35,000 bases of DNA. Source: Prorocentrum cordatum. Its lineage: Eukaryota; Sar; Dinophyceae; Prorocentrales; Prorocentraceae. The notes beneath the pieces were generated by a model. The model was given only the letters and a program-made list of their open reading frames with translations, had not been told where the DNA came from and ran no database searches. The stretch lies in the NCBI GenBank assembly GCA_963575745.1, contig CAUYUJ010018328.1:5001-40000 (forward strand). The letters run 5' to 3'. The stretch's first letter is position 1. Each line of letters starts with the position of its first letter. Of the stretch, positions 1 through 10,945 are shown piece after piece. The translations under genes were made by a program, and so were the position numbers.

Positions 1-145
1 ACTCTTCGGTTCCTTTCCACCTTCAGTCAACGTAGCAGTACTTCTTCCCACTCTCATATGTACAGCAGACTCCCCATAGGATCGTCCACAGACAAAGCTT
101 GGATCCGCACTGCAGATTTGCATACGACGACGAGGACGCGGACGG

Positions 146-222
146 GGAGGAGGAGGAGGAGGAGGAGGAGGAGGAGGAGGAGGAGGAGGAGGAGGAGCAG
201 GAGGAAGAGGAGGAAGAGAGGA
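146..222. repeat. GAG trinucleotide tract
   Basis: Near-perfect (GAG)n purine run on the + strand. It gives artificial poly-Glu, poly-Arg and poly-Leu reading frames on both strands, which should not be read as proteins. The flanking 1-145 and 223-475 show no recognisable gene. Confidence 0.9.
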
Positions 223-475
223 CAGCTGGATGGCTCCCAGCAACACGTGGACTGACGAGCAGGTCCCGAGCCCGGTCGGCTTAGTGGGCGGCGGCTGCTC
301 GAAGACCACCATGCAGGTCTCCGGCGGGAGGAGGCGGAGGCTGGTCGATGGAGGCTGCGCAGGTGACCCTCTCTTTTTGTTGTTAGGATGTCACGATCGA
401 CAGGATACACCAACTCAAGCCAGAGCAGTAGCAGAGCTAATGCAATGCTTCGGGATTCTTAACGTTTCGTGTGTT

Positions 476-735
476 CCCACCAGCCCATCCACGAACGATG
501 CCCACGGGAGCTGCCCAGCTCGGAGGAGCGTGGCATCATTGGGATACCTCGGGGCGCCTCACTGGGCTAGAGGCCTCTTGCATGCCTCGGAGTCTGTTGG
601 GATGTCTCTCAGTGGCATCTTGGAGTTCTCTTGGGGCGTCTTGGGGTCCTATTGGTGGCTGTTGTGGGCCTCTCGGGGCGCCTTGGGTGCTTCTTGGGGG
701 CCTCCTGGGGTTTTTGAAGGGCTTCTTGAGTGCAG
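476..735. repeat. CTTGGGG-type dispersed repeat, copy 1
   Basis: Starts with a CCACCAGCCCATCCA block followed by imperfect 10-13 bp units around CTTGGGGCC. The same block order recurs at 31,288-31,700, where the opening block and the phrase GATGCCCA are again followed by TTGGGG-rich units. A shorter relative lies at 6,115-6,235. The translated Gly/Leu/Trp/Ser-rich ORFs here come from the repeat. Confidence 0.75.
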
Positions 736-751
736 AATAGGCTTGCTTAGC

Positions 752-1565
752 CCGGTCGTCGTACTAGTAGGCCTCCTTCCTCCTACTAGTACGACCGCGG
801 GGCGTACTAGTAGCCGTACGTAGCTGTACTCGTACGCTCGGCCTTGCACGCCGCAGTCGTACTAGTAGCCATACGTAGCCGTACTCGTACGCTCGGCCGT
901 GCACGCCGCAGTCGTACTAGTAGCCGTACGTAGCCGTACTCGTCCGCTCGGCCGTGCACGCCGCAGTCGTACTAGTAGCCGTACGTAGCCGTACTCGTAC
1001 GCCCCGCCCCGCACACAGCCGTCGTTTTAGTAGGCCTACGTAGCCGCACTAGTACGACCGTCCCTGCACTCCGCCGTCGTACTAGTAGGCCTACGTAGCC
1101 GTACTAGTACGCCCGCTCTGGTCGTTTTAGTACGCGTACGTGGCCCTACTCGTACGCTCGGCCGGGCACGTCGCAGTCGTACTCGTAGCCGTACGTAGCC
1201 GTACTCGTACGCCCGACCCGGCACACCGCCGTCGTATTAGTAGGCGTACGTAGCTGTACTAGTACGGCCGTTCTTGCACACTGCTGCCGTACTAGTAGGC
1301 CTACGTCGCCGAAGTCGTACGCCCGCTCCAGTCGTACTCGTACCAGTACGTAGCCGTACTCGTACGCTCGGGCGTGCACGTCACAGTCGTACTAGTCGCC
1401 GTACGTAGCCGTACTCGTACGCCCGAGCCGCGCACCGCCGCCGTATTCGGAGGCTCACGTAGCCGTACTCGTACGCCCGTCCGTGCATTTTGCTGTCGTA
1501 TTAGTGCGCCTACGTAGCCGAACCCGTACGCCCGCTCCACTCGTACTAGCACGCGTACGTCGGCC
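752..1565. repeat. Satellite array A, about 55-bp period, GTACTAGTAC core
   Basis: Tandem units combine CGTACTAGTAG or CGTACTCGTACG with CCGTACGTAGC. The anchor CCGCAGTCGTACTAGTAG recurs at 851, 906 and 961, giving a 55-bp period; later units are more diverged. The centre is the self-complementary GTACTAGTAC. Array edges are approximate. Confidence 0.85.
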
Positions 1566-1896
1566 ATGTGGAGGATTTTCGGCGAGGCCTCCGCACCCGC
1601 TTCACAATGGCGGAATTTCTTTGACCGGCCCCCGGTCCGGTCCTCGGTCCCCGGTCCCCTTCTGGCCTCTTCAATCGTGGACATGGGGAAGGAATGAGCC
1701 GGGAGCTTCGTGCGTGCGTAACTCGAGAGACTTGCGAGGAAGTCTGACGCGGGAGTCCCTCTGCATAACCCTTCCCCTCCCTATGCGGCCCGGGAGTCCT
1801 GTCTGTGAACGACTTGGACCTAGCCGCGTCTGAGCTGGTCTTCAGCACATTTGTTACCGCCACGGGCCTGCGTGCCCGACAGGGTGCCTGAGGAGC

Positions 1897-1930
<34 letters not shown>

Positions 1931-1934
1931 ACAG
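1566..1934. other. No recognisable gene (GC-rich spacer)
   Basis: Contains short GGTCC/CCGGT-rich repeats near 1,628-1,665 and a (GAC)n run at about 1,901-1,930. Reading frames are open on both strands, but nothing resembles a known family. Confidence 0.5.
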
Positions 1935-2390
1935 CGGCCGGGCGCAGGGGTAACCTCTTGTGTCCGGGCCGGAGGTGGTAACCCATCCTCGGCCGAATCG
2001 GAGGCAGGGGTAACCCCTTGCCTCCGGGCCGCCGGTGGTAACCCATCGGCGGCCGAATCGGGCGCAGGGGTCATCCTTTGCGTCCGGGCTGGGGGTGGTA
2101 ACCCATCCTCGGCCGAATCGGGGGCAGGGGTAACCCCTTGTCTCCAGGCCGCCGGTGGTAACCCATCGTCAGCCGAATCGGGCGCAGGGGGGAACCCTTG
2201 CGTCCGGGCCAGGGGTGGTGACCCATCCTCGGCCGAATCGGAGGCAGGGGTAACCCCTTGCCTCCGGGCCGCCGGTGGTAACCCATCGGCGGCCGAATCG
2301 GGCGCAGGGGTAATCCTTTGCGTCCGGGCTGGGGGTGGTAACCCATCCTCGGCCGAATCGGGGTCATGGGTAACCCGCTGCCCAGCAGTC
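1935..2390. repeat. 60-bp tandem array, 7-8 copies, open in frame on both strands
   Basis: Units of exactly 60 bp are built around GGTGGTAACCCATC and CGGCCGAATCGG. Two unit types alternate, so the true period is about 120 bp. Because 60 is a multiple of 3, long frames stay open on both strands: + about 1,851-2,399, no ATG at its start; - 2,515-1,820, which begins with ATG. The predicted + strand repeat is a 20-residue unit rich in Gly, Ser, Ala and Glu. Whether either strand is translated cannot be told; array-driven openness is the simpler reading. Confidence 0.85.
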
Positions 2391-2441
2391 AGCGGCTGAG
2401 TCGGCGACACCTCATGTTGCGTGGGCGTGGCGCTTTCTGGT

Positions 2442-2803
2442 GGGCGCGGCGCTCTTCCAGTCCGGCGCGGAGGGCATGGATCCAAATACTGTCTATACAG
2501 GAGTAGAATCGGCATGCGAGGTGGGCGCGCCGTTAATCGTGCCAGACGAGGTGGGTGCCGACCGCGATGGGCAGCGTGCCGCCAACGAGAGCTGGTTCAC
2601 AGAGTCACCGCTGAGGTTCTCGTTGCCTTTCGCGGGCGCGGGAGGGTTCGGCACCGGGTGTCATGGCGCGCGCGCGGGCGCGGCGCCCTTCCAGTCCGGC
2701 GCGGAGGGCATGGATCCAGATACTGTCTATACAGGAGTAGAATCGGCATGCGAGGTGGGCGCGCCGTTAATCGTGCCAGACGAGGTGGGTGCCGACCGCG
2801 ATG
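2442..2803 (+). repeat. 128-bp direct duplication, spacing 234 bp, in frame
   Basis: Copies at 2,442-2,569 and 2,676-2,803 differ at about two positions. The 234-bp spacing is 78 codons, so both copies read in the same frame of a + strand ORF (about 2,440-2,859) that contains GMDPNTVYTGVESACEVGAP and then the same with D for N. The ORF has no ATG and no family that I recognise. It could be an exon of a split gene or a chance-open repeat. Confidence 0.7.
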
Positions 2804-3360
2804 TGGTTCCGACCGTTGTAGACTCCGACTCTGAGTCGGGTGCGCTATCGGTCGTGTGAGATGCAGCGGGCATGGGCCCACGGGGGTTGCGGTTTCGGGT
2901 TTGATATTCACAGTGAAGAGCGGGAAATGGTCTGTTGGGTGGAGTTCGCGCGTGTCAGGTGCCTGGTTGTTTGAGGGTGCTCCTGTTACATTGTATGAGA
3001 TTGTGGTGGTACTGTGTTTACGCTGTGCCAGGGTGGAGAGTGGAAGGCTTCAGGGAGTGACTTTGCAATCGTTCTCCGCGAGAATATGTTTCTCTGGGGT
3101 TTTGATGGAAGCGCTCTCGAGAGTCGCTCTGGTGAGGTAGCTAGTTTGAGTACCGTTGTGTACCGGATAAAGAGAGTACGTTCGGGATCCTAAACTCCGC
3201 CGCGTTGGGTATTTCTGGAAATATACATTTGGTCGGCGGAGGGGGCGGCGAGACAGAACTTTATCATCGCCGAGCGATGTGCGAATCGTAGATGTAATCT
3301 TCTCATCACGATTAGCCTTAATTGTGGCTCTTGGGGCTTCCGCGGGGTCGGCTTGGGGCT
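2804..3360. other. No recognisable gene
   Basis: Holds a short + strand ORF (about 2,856-3,140, no assignable family) and moderately complex sequence. I see no tRNA, splice-leader or promoter signature. Confidence 0.4.
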
Positions 3361-3361
3361 G

Positions 3362-3482
3362 CGTGACGGCGACGACGACGACGACGGCGACGGCGGCAGC
3401 GCCGGCGACGAGGAAGTGGGAAGGAGGGAGGAGGGGGAAGGGGGGGATCGGGGGGAGGGAGAGAGGGAAAAACGAGGAATAC

Positions 3483-3522
<40 letters not shown>

Positions 3523-3530
3523 GGGGGAGG
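3362..3530. repeat. GAC/GGC tract followed by GA microsatellite
   Basis: (GAC)n-like repeats at 3,366-3,410 are followed by GGAGGG-rich purine sequence and a (GA)n run at about 3,482-3,520. All overlapping reading frames are low complexity. Confidence 0.85.
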
Positions 3531-3589
3531 GGGCAGAGGGAAGGGGTAGGAGGGTTTAGGCCGGGGCATTCTAGTAGAGCTTCTTGAGC

Positions 3590-5255
3590 CTACTACTGGT
3601 ACGGTCGGCGGAGGGGGCCTCCGCTCGAGACATTCTCGGAACTCTGCCCCGGCGGAGCTACTAGTAAGGCTACTTTGGTGTACTCGTACGGCCCATGGGG
3701 GCTGGCGGGGGCGTACTAGTAGGGCTACTTTTAAAGTGTACGACCGGCGGAAGGCGCTCCCGCTCGAGACATTCTCGGAAGTCCGCTCCGCCGGGGCTGC
3801 TAGTAGGGACGAAGTGGCCCTACTAGTACGGATCTGGGGGGATGGCTGGGGCGTAGTAGTAGGGCTACTTTGGCCTACTAGCACGACCTGCGGAGAGCGC
3901 CCCTGCTTGATACATCCTCGAAAGTCCGCCCAAGCGGGGGCTACTAGTCGGGTTCTTTGGGCCTGATAGTACGGGCCTGAGGGGATGGCGAGTGCGTACT
4001 AATAGGGCTACTTTGGCCTACTAGTACGACCAGCGGAGGGGGCTCGCGCTCGGGACATCCTCGAAAGTTCGCCCCGGCGGGGCTACTAGTAGGGCTTCTT
4101 TGGCCTACTAGTACGGCCCCCGGGAGCTTGACGGGGGCGTACTCGTAGGGCTACTTTGGCCTACTAGTACGACCGGCAGAGGGCGCTCCCGCTCGAGACA
4201 TTCTGGAAAGTCCGCCCCGCCGGGGCTACTAGTAGGGCCGAGGTAGCCCTACTAGTACGGACCCGGGGGGATGGCCGGGGCGTACTAGTAGGGCTACTTT
4301 TGCCAATAGTACGACCGGCGGAGGGCGCCCCCGCTCGAGACATCCTCGAAAGTCCGCCCCGGCAGGGCTACTAGTAGAGCTACTTTCGCCTACTAGTACG
4401 GGCCCCGGGGGGCTGGCGGGGGCGTACTAGTAGGGCTACTTTGGCCTACTAGTACGACCGGCGGAGAGGGCCCCCGCTCGAGACATCCTCGAAAGTCCGC
4501 CCCGGCGAGGCTACCAGTAGGGCTACTTTGGCTTACTAGTACGGTCCAGAGGGGTCTGGCGGGGGCGTGCTAGTAGGGCTACTTTGGCCTACTACTACGA
4601 CCGGCGGAGGGGGCCCTCGCTCGAGACATCCTCGAAAGTCCGGCCCGCCGGGGCGTACTAGTAGGGCTACTTTTGCCTACTAGTACAACCAGCGGAGGGG
4701 GCCCTCGCTCGAGACATCCTCGAAAGTCCGCCCCGGCGGTGCTACTAGTAGGGCCGAAGTAGCCCTACTAGTACGGACCCGGGGGGATGGCCGGCGGGGC
4801 TACTAGTAGAGCTACTTTGGCCTACCAGTACGGTCCTGGGGGTTGGCGGAGGCGTACTAGTAGGGCTACTTTGGCCTACTAGTACGAATTGCGGAGAGAG
4901 CCCCCCCTGAGACATACTCACAAGTTCGCCCTGGAGGGGCTACTAGTAGGGCTACTTTGGGCTACTAGTACGGTCCCTGGGAGAGTGGCGGGGGCGTACT
5001 CGTAGGGTACTTTGGCTTACGAGTACGACCGGCGGAGGGGGCCTCCGCTCGAGACATCCTCGAAAGTCCGCCCCGCCGGGGCTACTAGTAGGGCTACTTT
5101 GGGCTGCTAGTACGACCGGCGGAGTGAGCCTCTGCTCGAGACGCCCCCGAAAGTCCGCCCCGGCAGAGCTACTAGTACGATTACTTTGCCGTACTAGTAC
5201 GGCCCTGGGGGGTTGGGGGGGGGTACTGGTAGGGCTACTCTGGCCTTCTAGTAGG
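3590..5255. repeat. Satellite array B, about 140-145-bp period
   Basis: Each unit contains CTACTAGTAGGGCTACTTTGG, then TACTAGTACGACCGGCGGAG, then CGCTCGAGACATCCTCGAAA. The GAGACAT anchor recurs near 3,627, 3,767, 3,909, 4,053 and 4,195. Roughly a dozen diverged copies are present. It shares the CTAGTAC palindromic core with arrays A and C but has a different unit. Confidence 0.85.
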
Positions 5256-6105
5256 ACCCGCCGGGTCGTACTAGGCGTACTTCGGCCCTGGGAGTACGCC
5301 TCCTTCGCCCCGCGGGTCGTACTAGTGGGCGTACTTCGGCGTACTAGTACGACCCAGCGGGGCGAACTAATAGGCGTACTTCGGACCGACGAGTACGCCT
5401 CTCGAGCGCCGCGGGTCGTACTAGTATGCGTACCCCGTGCCTACTAGTAGGACCCGCCGGGTCGTACTAGTAGGCGTACTTCGGCCCTAGGAGTACGCCT
5501 CCTTCGCCCCGCGGGTCGTACTAGTGTGCGTGCTTCGGGGTACTAGTACGACCCAGCGGGGCGAACTAGTAGGCGTACTTCGGACCAACGAGTACGCCTC
5601 CCGAGCGCCGCGGGTCGTACTAGTAGGCGTACTTCGGCGTACTAGTAGGACCCGCCGGGTCGTACTAGTAGGCGTACTTCGGCCCTAGGAGTACGCCTCC
5701 TTCGCCCCGCGGGTCGTACTAGTGGGCGTACTTCGGCGTACTAGTACGACCCAGCGGGGCGAACTAGTAGGCGTACTTCTGCTCTACGAGTGCGCCTCCC
5801 GGGCGCCGCGGGTCGTACTAGTAGGCGTACTTCGGCGTACTAGTAGGACCCGCCGGGTCGTACTAGTAGGCGTACTTCGGCCCTACGAGTACGCCTCCCG
5901 GGCGCCGCGGGTCGTACTAGTAAGCGTACTTCGGCGTTTTAGTACGACCCGCCGGGTCGTACTAGTAGGCGTACTTCTGCTCTACGAGTACGCCTCTCGG
6001 GCGCCGCAGGTCGTACTAGTAGGCGTACTTCGGCGTACTAGTACGACCCGCCGGGTCGTACTAGTAGGCGTACTCTGGCGTACTAGTACGGCCCGCCGGG
6101 AAAAC
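5256..6105. repeat. Satellite array C, about 199-bp higher-order period
   Basis: Subunits of about 45-50 bp (GTCGTACTAGTAGGCGTACT followed by TCGGCGTACTAGTACGACCC) are organised in a higher-order repeat. The marker TCCTTCGCCCCGCGG recurs at about 5,301, 5,500 and 5,698. The array ends abruptly at about 6,105, immediately before the next dispersed repeat. The long + strand ORFs here only reflect the repeat length. Confidence 0.85.
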
Positions 6106-6300
6106 CAAGCACTCTCTCCTTGAGTGCCCCTTGGGGGCTTCTTGGGGCCTCATGGGCGGGGCCCTCTTGGGCCTCCTTTGGGCGCGTCTTGGGCCGTATT
6201 TGGGCCATCGTTCTGCCTCGATCAAACAAGAGGGGGCGGTAATTGGCTCCCACCCCCACAGGAGGCCCAAATTGGCCCCCAACCCAATACGAATGAACAC
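6106..6300. repeat. CTTGGGG-type dispersed repeat, copy 2
   Basis: TTGGGGGC/CTTGGGCC units are followed by CGATCAAACAAGAGGGGG at about 6,217-6,234. The same joint of TTGGGG units with GATCAAACAAGAGGGGG occurs at 31,600-31,696. This copy sits directly upstream of the gag-like region and supplies the first residues of that open frame. Confidence 0.7.
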
Positions 6301-7056
6301 TTTTTGCCTTCTTGGACGCTCGAACCCCTCGCGACTCTCGTCCAGACCCAGGGTGAGGAGGTAGGGCGTGGGGTCGCACTCAAAGGAAAAGGCAAAGGTC
6401 GAAGTAAGGGTAAGGGTAAGCGTCGGCGATTGCATGGCAGAGGCAGAGCAGCATTCCTAGCATCTCTCACTGGGCCACAGTATGAAGACATGTTTTTAGG
6501 TACAGGCAGAAACCGCAGGCATACTTCAGGAAAAGGCAAAGGACGTCGGGGAAACCCAAAGGATGCCAACGGTAAGATTATGGAATGCGACATATGCCAC
6601 AGCACACAGCACTTTCGCCGCGAATGCCCTCAAGGCGATGGGAGAGGCAGGGGTCCGTCAATGCATCTGGCTCAAACCGACTCTGACATTCGTTATGTTG
6701 ACTGGGGGTCTCTTTTAGTTGACCCTGCCGACAGCTCAGCTGCTGTTGTCGACTTCGTGGCTGCCAGATACCTTGGCGCCAGTATGACCCTCGAGAATTT
6801 CGCCGACGAGCTGTTCGAGGAGGTGTTCATTGGCCACAACGACATCGATCTGGCAGAATGGCTGGGCATGCCCATCGCAGGGCAACCTGCAGATATTGAA
6901 TTTGTCGAGAACTTCCGCGTGCCCGCCGAGGGAGATGCCTCCATGGCGGGGGCGCCCGCGGATTCAGAAGCCACTGATCCCGCGACAGACGAGGAAATGC
7001 AGTTGATGCTTTATCCTCGGGTTATTGGCAATCCGACAAATCATGGAATTGAGTGA
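6124..7056 (+). pseudogene. gag: gag-like region with CCHC zinc knuckle
   Basis: Open frame of about 310 codons. Its first 60 residues derive from the upstream dispersed repeat and it lacks an early ATG, so the real start is unclear. A basic Lys/Gly-rich stretch (KGKGKGRSKGKGKRRR, about residues 87-102) is followed by CDICHSTQHFRREC at 6,586-6,627, a C-x2-C-x4-H-x4-C retroviral-type zinc knuckle that would bind the element RNA. The acidic C-terminal part carries two A-G-x-P-A repeats (6,877 and 6,946). The frame ends at a TGA at about 7,054, but the +1 frame continues smoothly (ELSDDDPLRGSPL), which points to an indel near 7,046. Confidence 0.7.
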
Positions 7057-7867
7057 CGACGATCCTTTGCGGGGAAGTCCGCTAGACGCTAGTGATCTGT
7101 CATAGCGTATTCAATATGAGCTTGGCCATAATGAAGGATTTCAATTTCCCTTTGCTGCTGCAGATCGTCCCATGGGCCGCCAGAAGCGATCGACGAGCCG
7201 CCAGGCCTGGAGGAACATGTATCGCGCCGAAGACGAGGACGAATAATGGGGAGATAACGATCGCCCCAGTCGTGCGCCTTATCGTGCGCGTGCCAGCTCC
7301 AGTGGCGCTCGCTCCTGCGGTCTTCAGCGCCCTCATCCTCCTGATGTGGGGGCTCCAAAGGCCCCGACATGGCGGGCAAATAGACGTGTCGCTCCCCCTG
7401 GGAGGGGGCGCCTGCGGGGACACCCGCCTCGAGAGGATGAAGCGCAAGAAGAATATCCAGAGGGCGGAATGCAGCGCCTCGTTGGTCACGCGGAAGCTGG
7501 ATTGGCATGCCCCCCAGATAAAATGCAATATTGGCGGGGTCAGGGTTGGACTGAGCATTGGATCCGCCGCTGGTATTCTCTTCGCAATGTTCAACGAGAT
7601 GAAGAAGGCAAGATCGTGCGCTCGAAAAGGGCAGGACCCGTTAAAACGCAAGAAAAGATGGTCACGCGCAGCCTCGAGAGAGCTATCATTGAGGGACGGA
7701 AGCACTACAGAAACGTCTGTTGCTCATGCCCCGAACATGCCGACCGCGAGCCTGGCTGCCCCGTGAGGCGTCCATCAAGGGGCCCCAACTTTAAAAAGAC
7801 ACCGTGGGCTTGGTCTCATGGTGATGGTCGGGGTCACTGCGCCGATCCTCTTAAAATGCCATATTAG
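7046..7867 (+). pseudogene. Downstream gag/linker segment, two in-frame stops
   Basis: Continues the gag-like frame after the indel near 7,046. It reads through a TAG (7,103-7,105) and a TAA (7,244-7,246) into a long open part with MQYWRGQGWTEHWIRRWYSL and a Cys-containing stretch CCSCPEHADREPGC. I recognise no family. Composition is Arg/Pro-rich, as often seen between gag and protease in these elements. It ends at a TAG after 7,867. Confidence 0.45.
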
Positions 7868-7932
7868 GAGCAGTTGACGGCGAACGACTGCGATCACGCC
7901 GCAGCCGAAGAGATATCCCGATCTCTCCTTAT

Positions 7933-9061
7933 ATGGAAACACTTGTCACCTCTTCATCATTTGCGCAGTTCAAGCGCGCTTGGCACGCGGGGGGGCCTGC
8001 TGGCCCCGAGTCAGAAGAGGGCGATCAACGAGAATCTGATGGAGATGAGGCTGACGCGATGGCCGAAGAGGTGGGCCCCGCGGACGCGGCCCGTGCAGGG
8101 CACGCGTCGGACGACCCCATTGCTACGGGCGTCACGTGCAAGACGGACATTCCTATTGGTCCTAGATCTGTCGTTACTGAGGCGATGGATCTTTCTCCTG
8201 AAAGGCGGATTGCTTACCGCGCTGAAGGTTCAGGCTAGATAAAGACCAGCATAGAAACAAGGCTTAGTTCTACCAAATGCGGTTTGGCCGGGCAGCAAGA
8301 GACCACTATTGAGAACATGTCCCTCATAACGCTAAGTGGTATCAACTTGAACCCTGGCCGGGGCCCCGTGCGATATGGGCAATGGGTGCAGACAGGGGCC
8401 GCGTCTAGGGCGGCTCCCAAGCCGAAGCCAGAGACGCCTATCGATATTTCTCCATCTTCGGATTCGTCGAGTCCGTCGCTTGGCCCTGATCAGCTCGGAC
8501 CCAAGCAGAAGAAGAGGAAGAGCCCAGACGATCCCAACCCTGGAGACAGCAAGCAGCAACGACCTGCGGGGCAACCTGCTGACCGACGTCGATCCAGAGG
8601 ACCAGCAGTGGCTGCTGCAGCTGCTGCGTTTCAAGGCACCAGTACTCCTACTCCAAGGGGTCCTGCGCCGCGTCGCGGCCCTGCACCGTGTCGGACCCGC
8701 AGGAAGCTGGGCACCGTCGCTGGAAGGATTAACAAGGGGCGCTTCTTCAACAAGGCGTGGTGCCGAGGAGGTTACTGGCAATCTCGTCGAAGGCATCAGG
8801 AATTGCTCCCAAAGATAAGACAGCCGAGTCTTACAACATCAAGGAGAAGAAACGCCAGGACTTTGACATCAGCACCCCGCCAGGGACTCCTCGGACGCCT
8901 AGGGGAACCGCTTGCGCTGCCATACTGGCGGCTAATGCTCCGGTGCCTGCCGCGTCAGCGGCAGCCCAGAGTCCAGCGGGGCAACCTACTCCGAGTCCAG
9001 CGGGGCGACCTGCTCCGAGTCCTGCAGGGCAACCTGCTCTTACTTTGGAGATGCCGGCCGA
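7933..9061 (+). pseudogene. Pro/Ala-rich linker region of the polyprotein, frame-shifted
   Basis: Starts in a frame beginning METLVTSSSFAQFKRAWHAG, passes a TAG at 8,236-8,238 and continues in the same frame to about 8,580. It then appears to shift frame (VDPEDQQWLLQLLRFKAPV) and again near 8,757 (KDKTAESYNIKEKKRQDFDI). Five A-G-x-P-A type repeats lie here (7,987, 8,566, 8,976, 9,000, 9,024). No catalytic family is recognised. It leads directly into the Tpt1-like domain. Confidence 0.45.
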
Positions 9062-10945
9062 ATGCCGACAGTATTGGGGCAGTTTATGCACGTCCAATCG
9101 TATGGAGACCAGCATATCGCCCTCAAATTGACGACGGGTCTGATCGATGCATCGGTGAAGCGCGATCTCGAGGGCGCCGCCGTCCATCGCGACAAGGACG
9201 CGCGTGCGCGCCAGTTGGTGCGTAATATTCTGCGCGAGCGCCCGGCGCTCGCATGCGATTCGGAGATGGACGACTTGATTGGGGTCCTCGAAGCAGAAAA
9301 TATCAGAAGGCCAAGGTTCAGCCATGAGGAGCAGCGTCAATGCTCAGAGTGGCTTACGACTGCTCTTCGCCGCGAACCTTTCCATAATAACCATCTTTCT
9401 GACAGGTTCATGCGAGAAGTGCCTTCCTTTGATGAATTTGATTGATGGGTTGAGCTTTCCGAGCTGCTCGACCGCTGGCCACCTGAAGGACGTGGACATT
9501 ATCATAACAAGCACCTGGGGACTGCGCGCCAGAAGCTGACGAACCACCACTGGGCATGCCGGGCTTCAGCTGTATTGGACCTGATTGGCGTGGTCAACCA
9601 TGCTGGAATGCAGAAAAACAGGCTGCAGCTCAAGAAGTGCCAGTGCGCCTCCGAGTCGCACGAGACGTACTTCATCCGTCCAAGTAACGGACGCAGCAGC
9701 CCTAGGACAAAGTGCTGAATTACGGTTTTGACTGTTCCAGGTGCACCTTGTTACTTTATTCGTGGTCCTCAGTGGGAAAACATCCCCAATGTACTTCGCA
9801 TCGGACTGTCATGCTGCGTCGACGACACCAGCGAGAAGAGGGGCAGACAGTATGTACATGGTTGCCCATATCTTCCTGGTGACAATAGAAACCAGTCCGG
9901 CCTGCGTGTTGACTCCGAGGTGTTGATGCTGGTCAGTCTGAAGAACTTGCTTCAGGACATCATACCGATATGGCGCTCAGCAAATGGCATCATAATGTCA
10001 GCAGGCCGTGACGGCAGAAATCCTCCGACCCATATCGTTCAGCTCATAGGTACTCTGCCTAGCGAATATTCCAGGTATAACCGTGTGGGACATGTATGGA
10101 TCAATCCCTTGTATCTGCGAGTTAACAATCAGCCGTATCCAGGTGGTAATATTTCTATCGACAAGATATACGAATTTCGGAATGACGCATCATTTTTGAA
10201 AGATTGGTTCATCCCAAAGACCCCCTACAATTTGAAATGTCCCGAACCGGCTCCCATTCAGGAAGTCGAGCTCTCAACCGTGCTCGTGGTGCAGGACGCG
10301 TATCAAGCGGGGGCACCTGCAGGGGGATCTGATGGATCTTGGATACAGGCTCACAGTGCGGGCGTGACAGGTATTACTTCAAGCGGTATCATTCCCACCG
10401 ACACGCTATATGCCAATGATCCGTGGCGTGCTCAGGTGCAGCAGCTGCCAGTACCTGCAGGGCAACCTGCGTCATTTGTACCGATGAGCAGAGCCGCAAC
10501 TCCATTTGGTACTCCACGGAGTGCTGGGAGCACCAACAGCCTACAGGCAAGGCTCCAAAGCATTCGAATAGACCCGCAGCTCTATCAGGCTTTACAGGCG
10601 ACATCGCCATTTGCATCGCCGCGTCCACTTGCGGGGCAACCTGCTTTTCCTGATCATCATACTGTACAAAGGACCGAAAGCCTGGTTGGTCAGCAAGAGT
10701 GGATGCACCGGCAGATGCGTGAAGCCGCTCAGAGCATGCGTAGGGATGGCGTCGACCTCCCTAGTGCCAACTGGGCGCCGCCTTGGGAGTATGTTCCGGA
10801 TCCAAATCCATCTCCGGACAACCCCAATCGGTTTGGATACGTGCCATTTTTTCCAGCCGTCCGACATGCGATGCAACGGCTGCTGAACGCCCCACATCAG
10901 CACCAATGGACTACCCACTATATCCTGGCTATCACGTTCAGGTAA
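9062..10945 (+). pseudogene. Tpt1/KptA-like RNA 2'-phosphotransferase domain plus linker
   Basis: One frame runs from 9,062 to 10,945, broken only by TGA at 9,443-9,445 and 9,716-9,718. The Tpt1/KptA hallmarks appear in order: an LRR in place of LRH at 9,365-9,373, WVELSELL after the first stop, VLDLIGVVNHAG then NRLQL, FIRPSNGRSS in place of IRxxQGHS, a degenerate HGT (CYFIRGPQW), NVLRIGLS, VHGCPYLPGDNRNQSGLR, SEVLMLV and RSANGIIMSAG. The family removes the 2'-phosphate left at RNA splice junctions using NAD+. Of its Arg-His-Arg-Arg catalytic set, the three Arg positions seem kept while the His is Arg, so activity is doubtful. After about 10,260 it becomes a low-complexity linker with A-G-x-P-A repeats at 10,307, 10,457 and 10,631. 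Confidence 0.75.

Noticed and set aside
5122-6123. Repeat-protein-like ORFs (VVLVGVLRRTSTT units) in satellite C
   Set aside because: The array period keeps the frame open. There is no start context, and sister arrays with other periods are not open.
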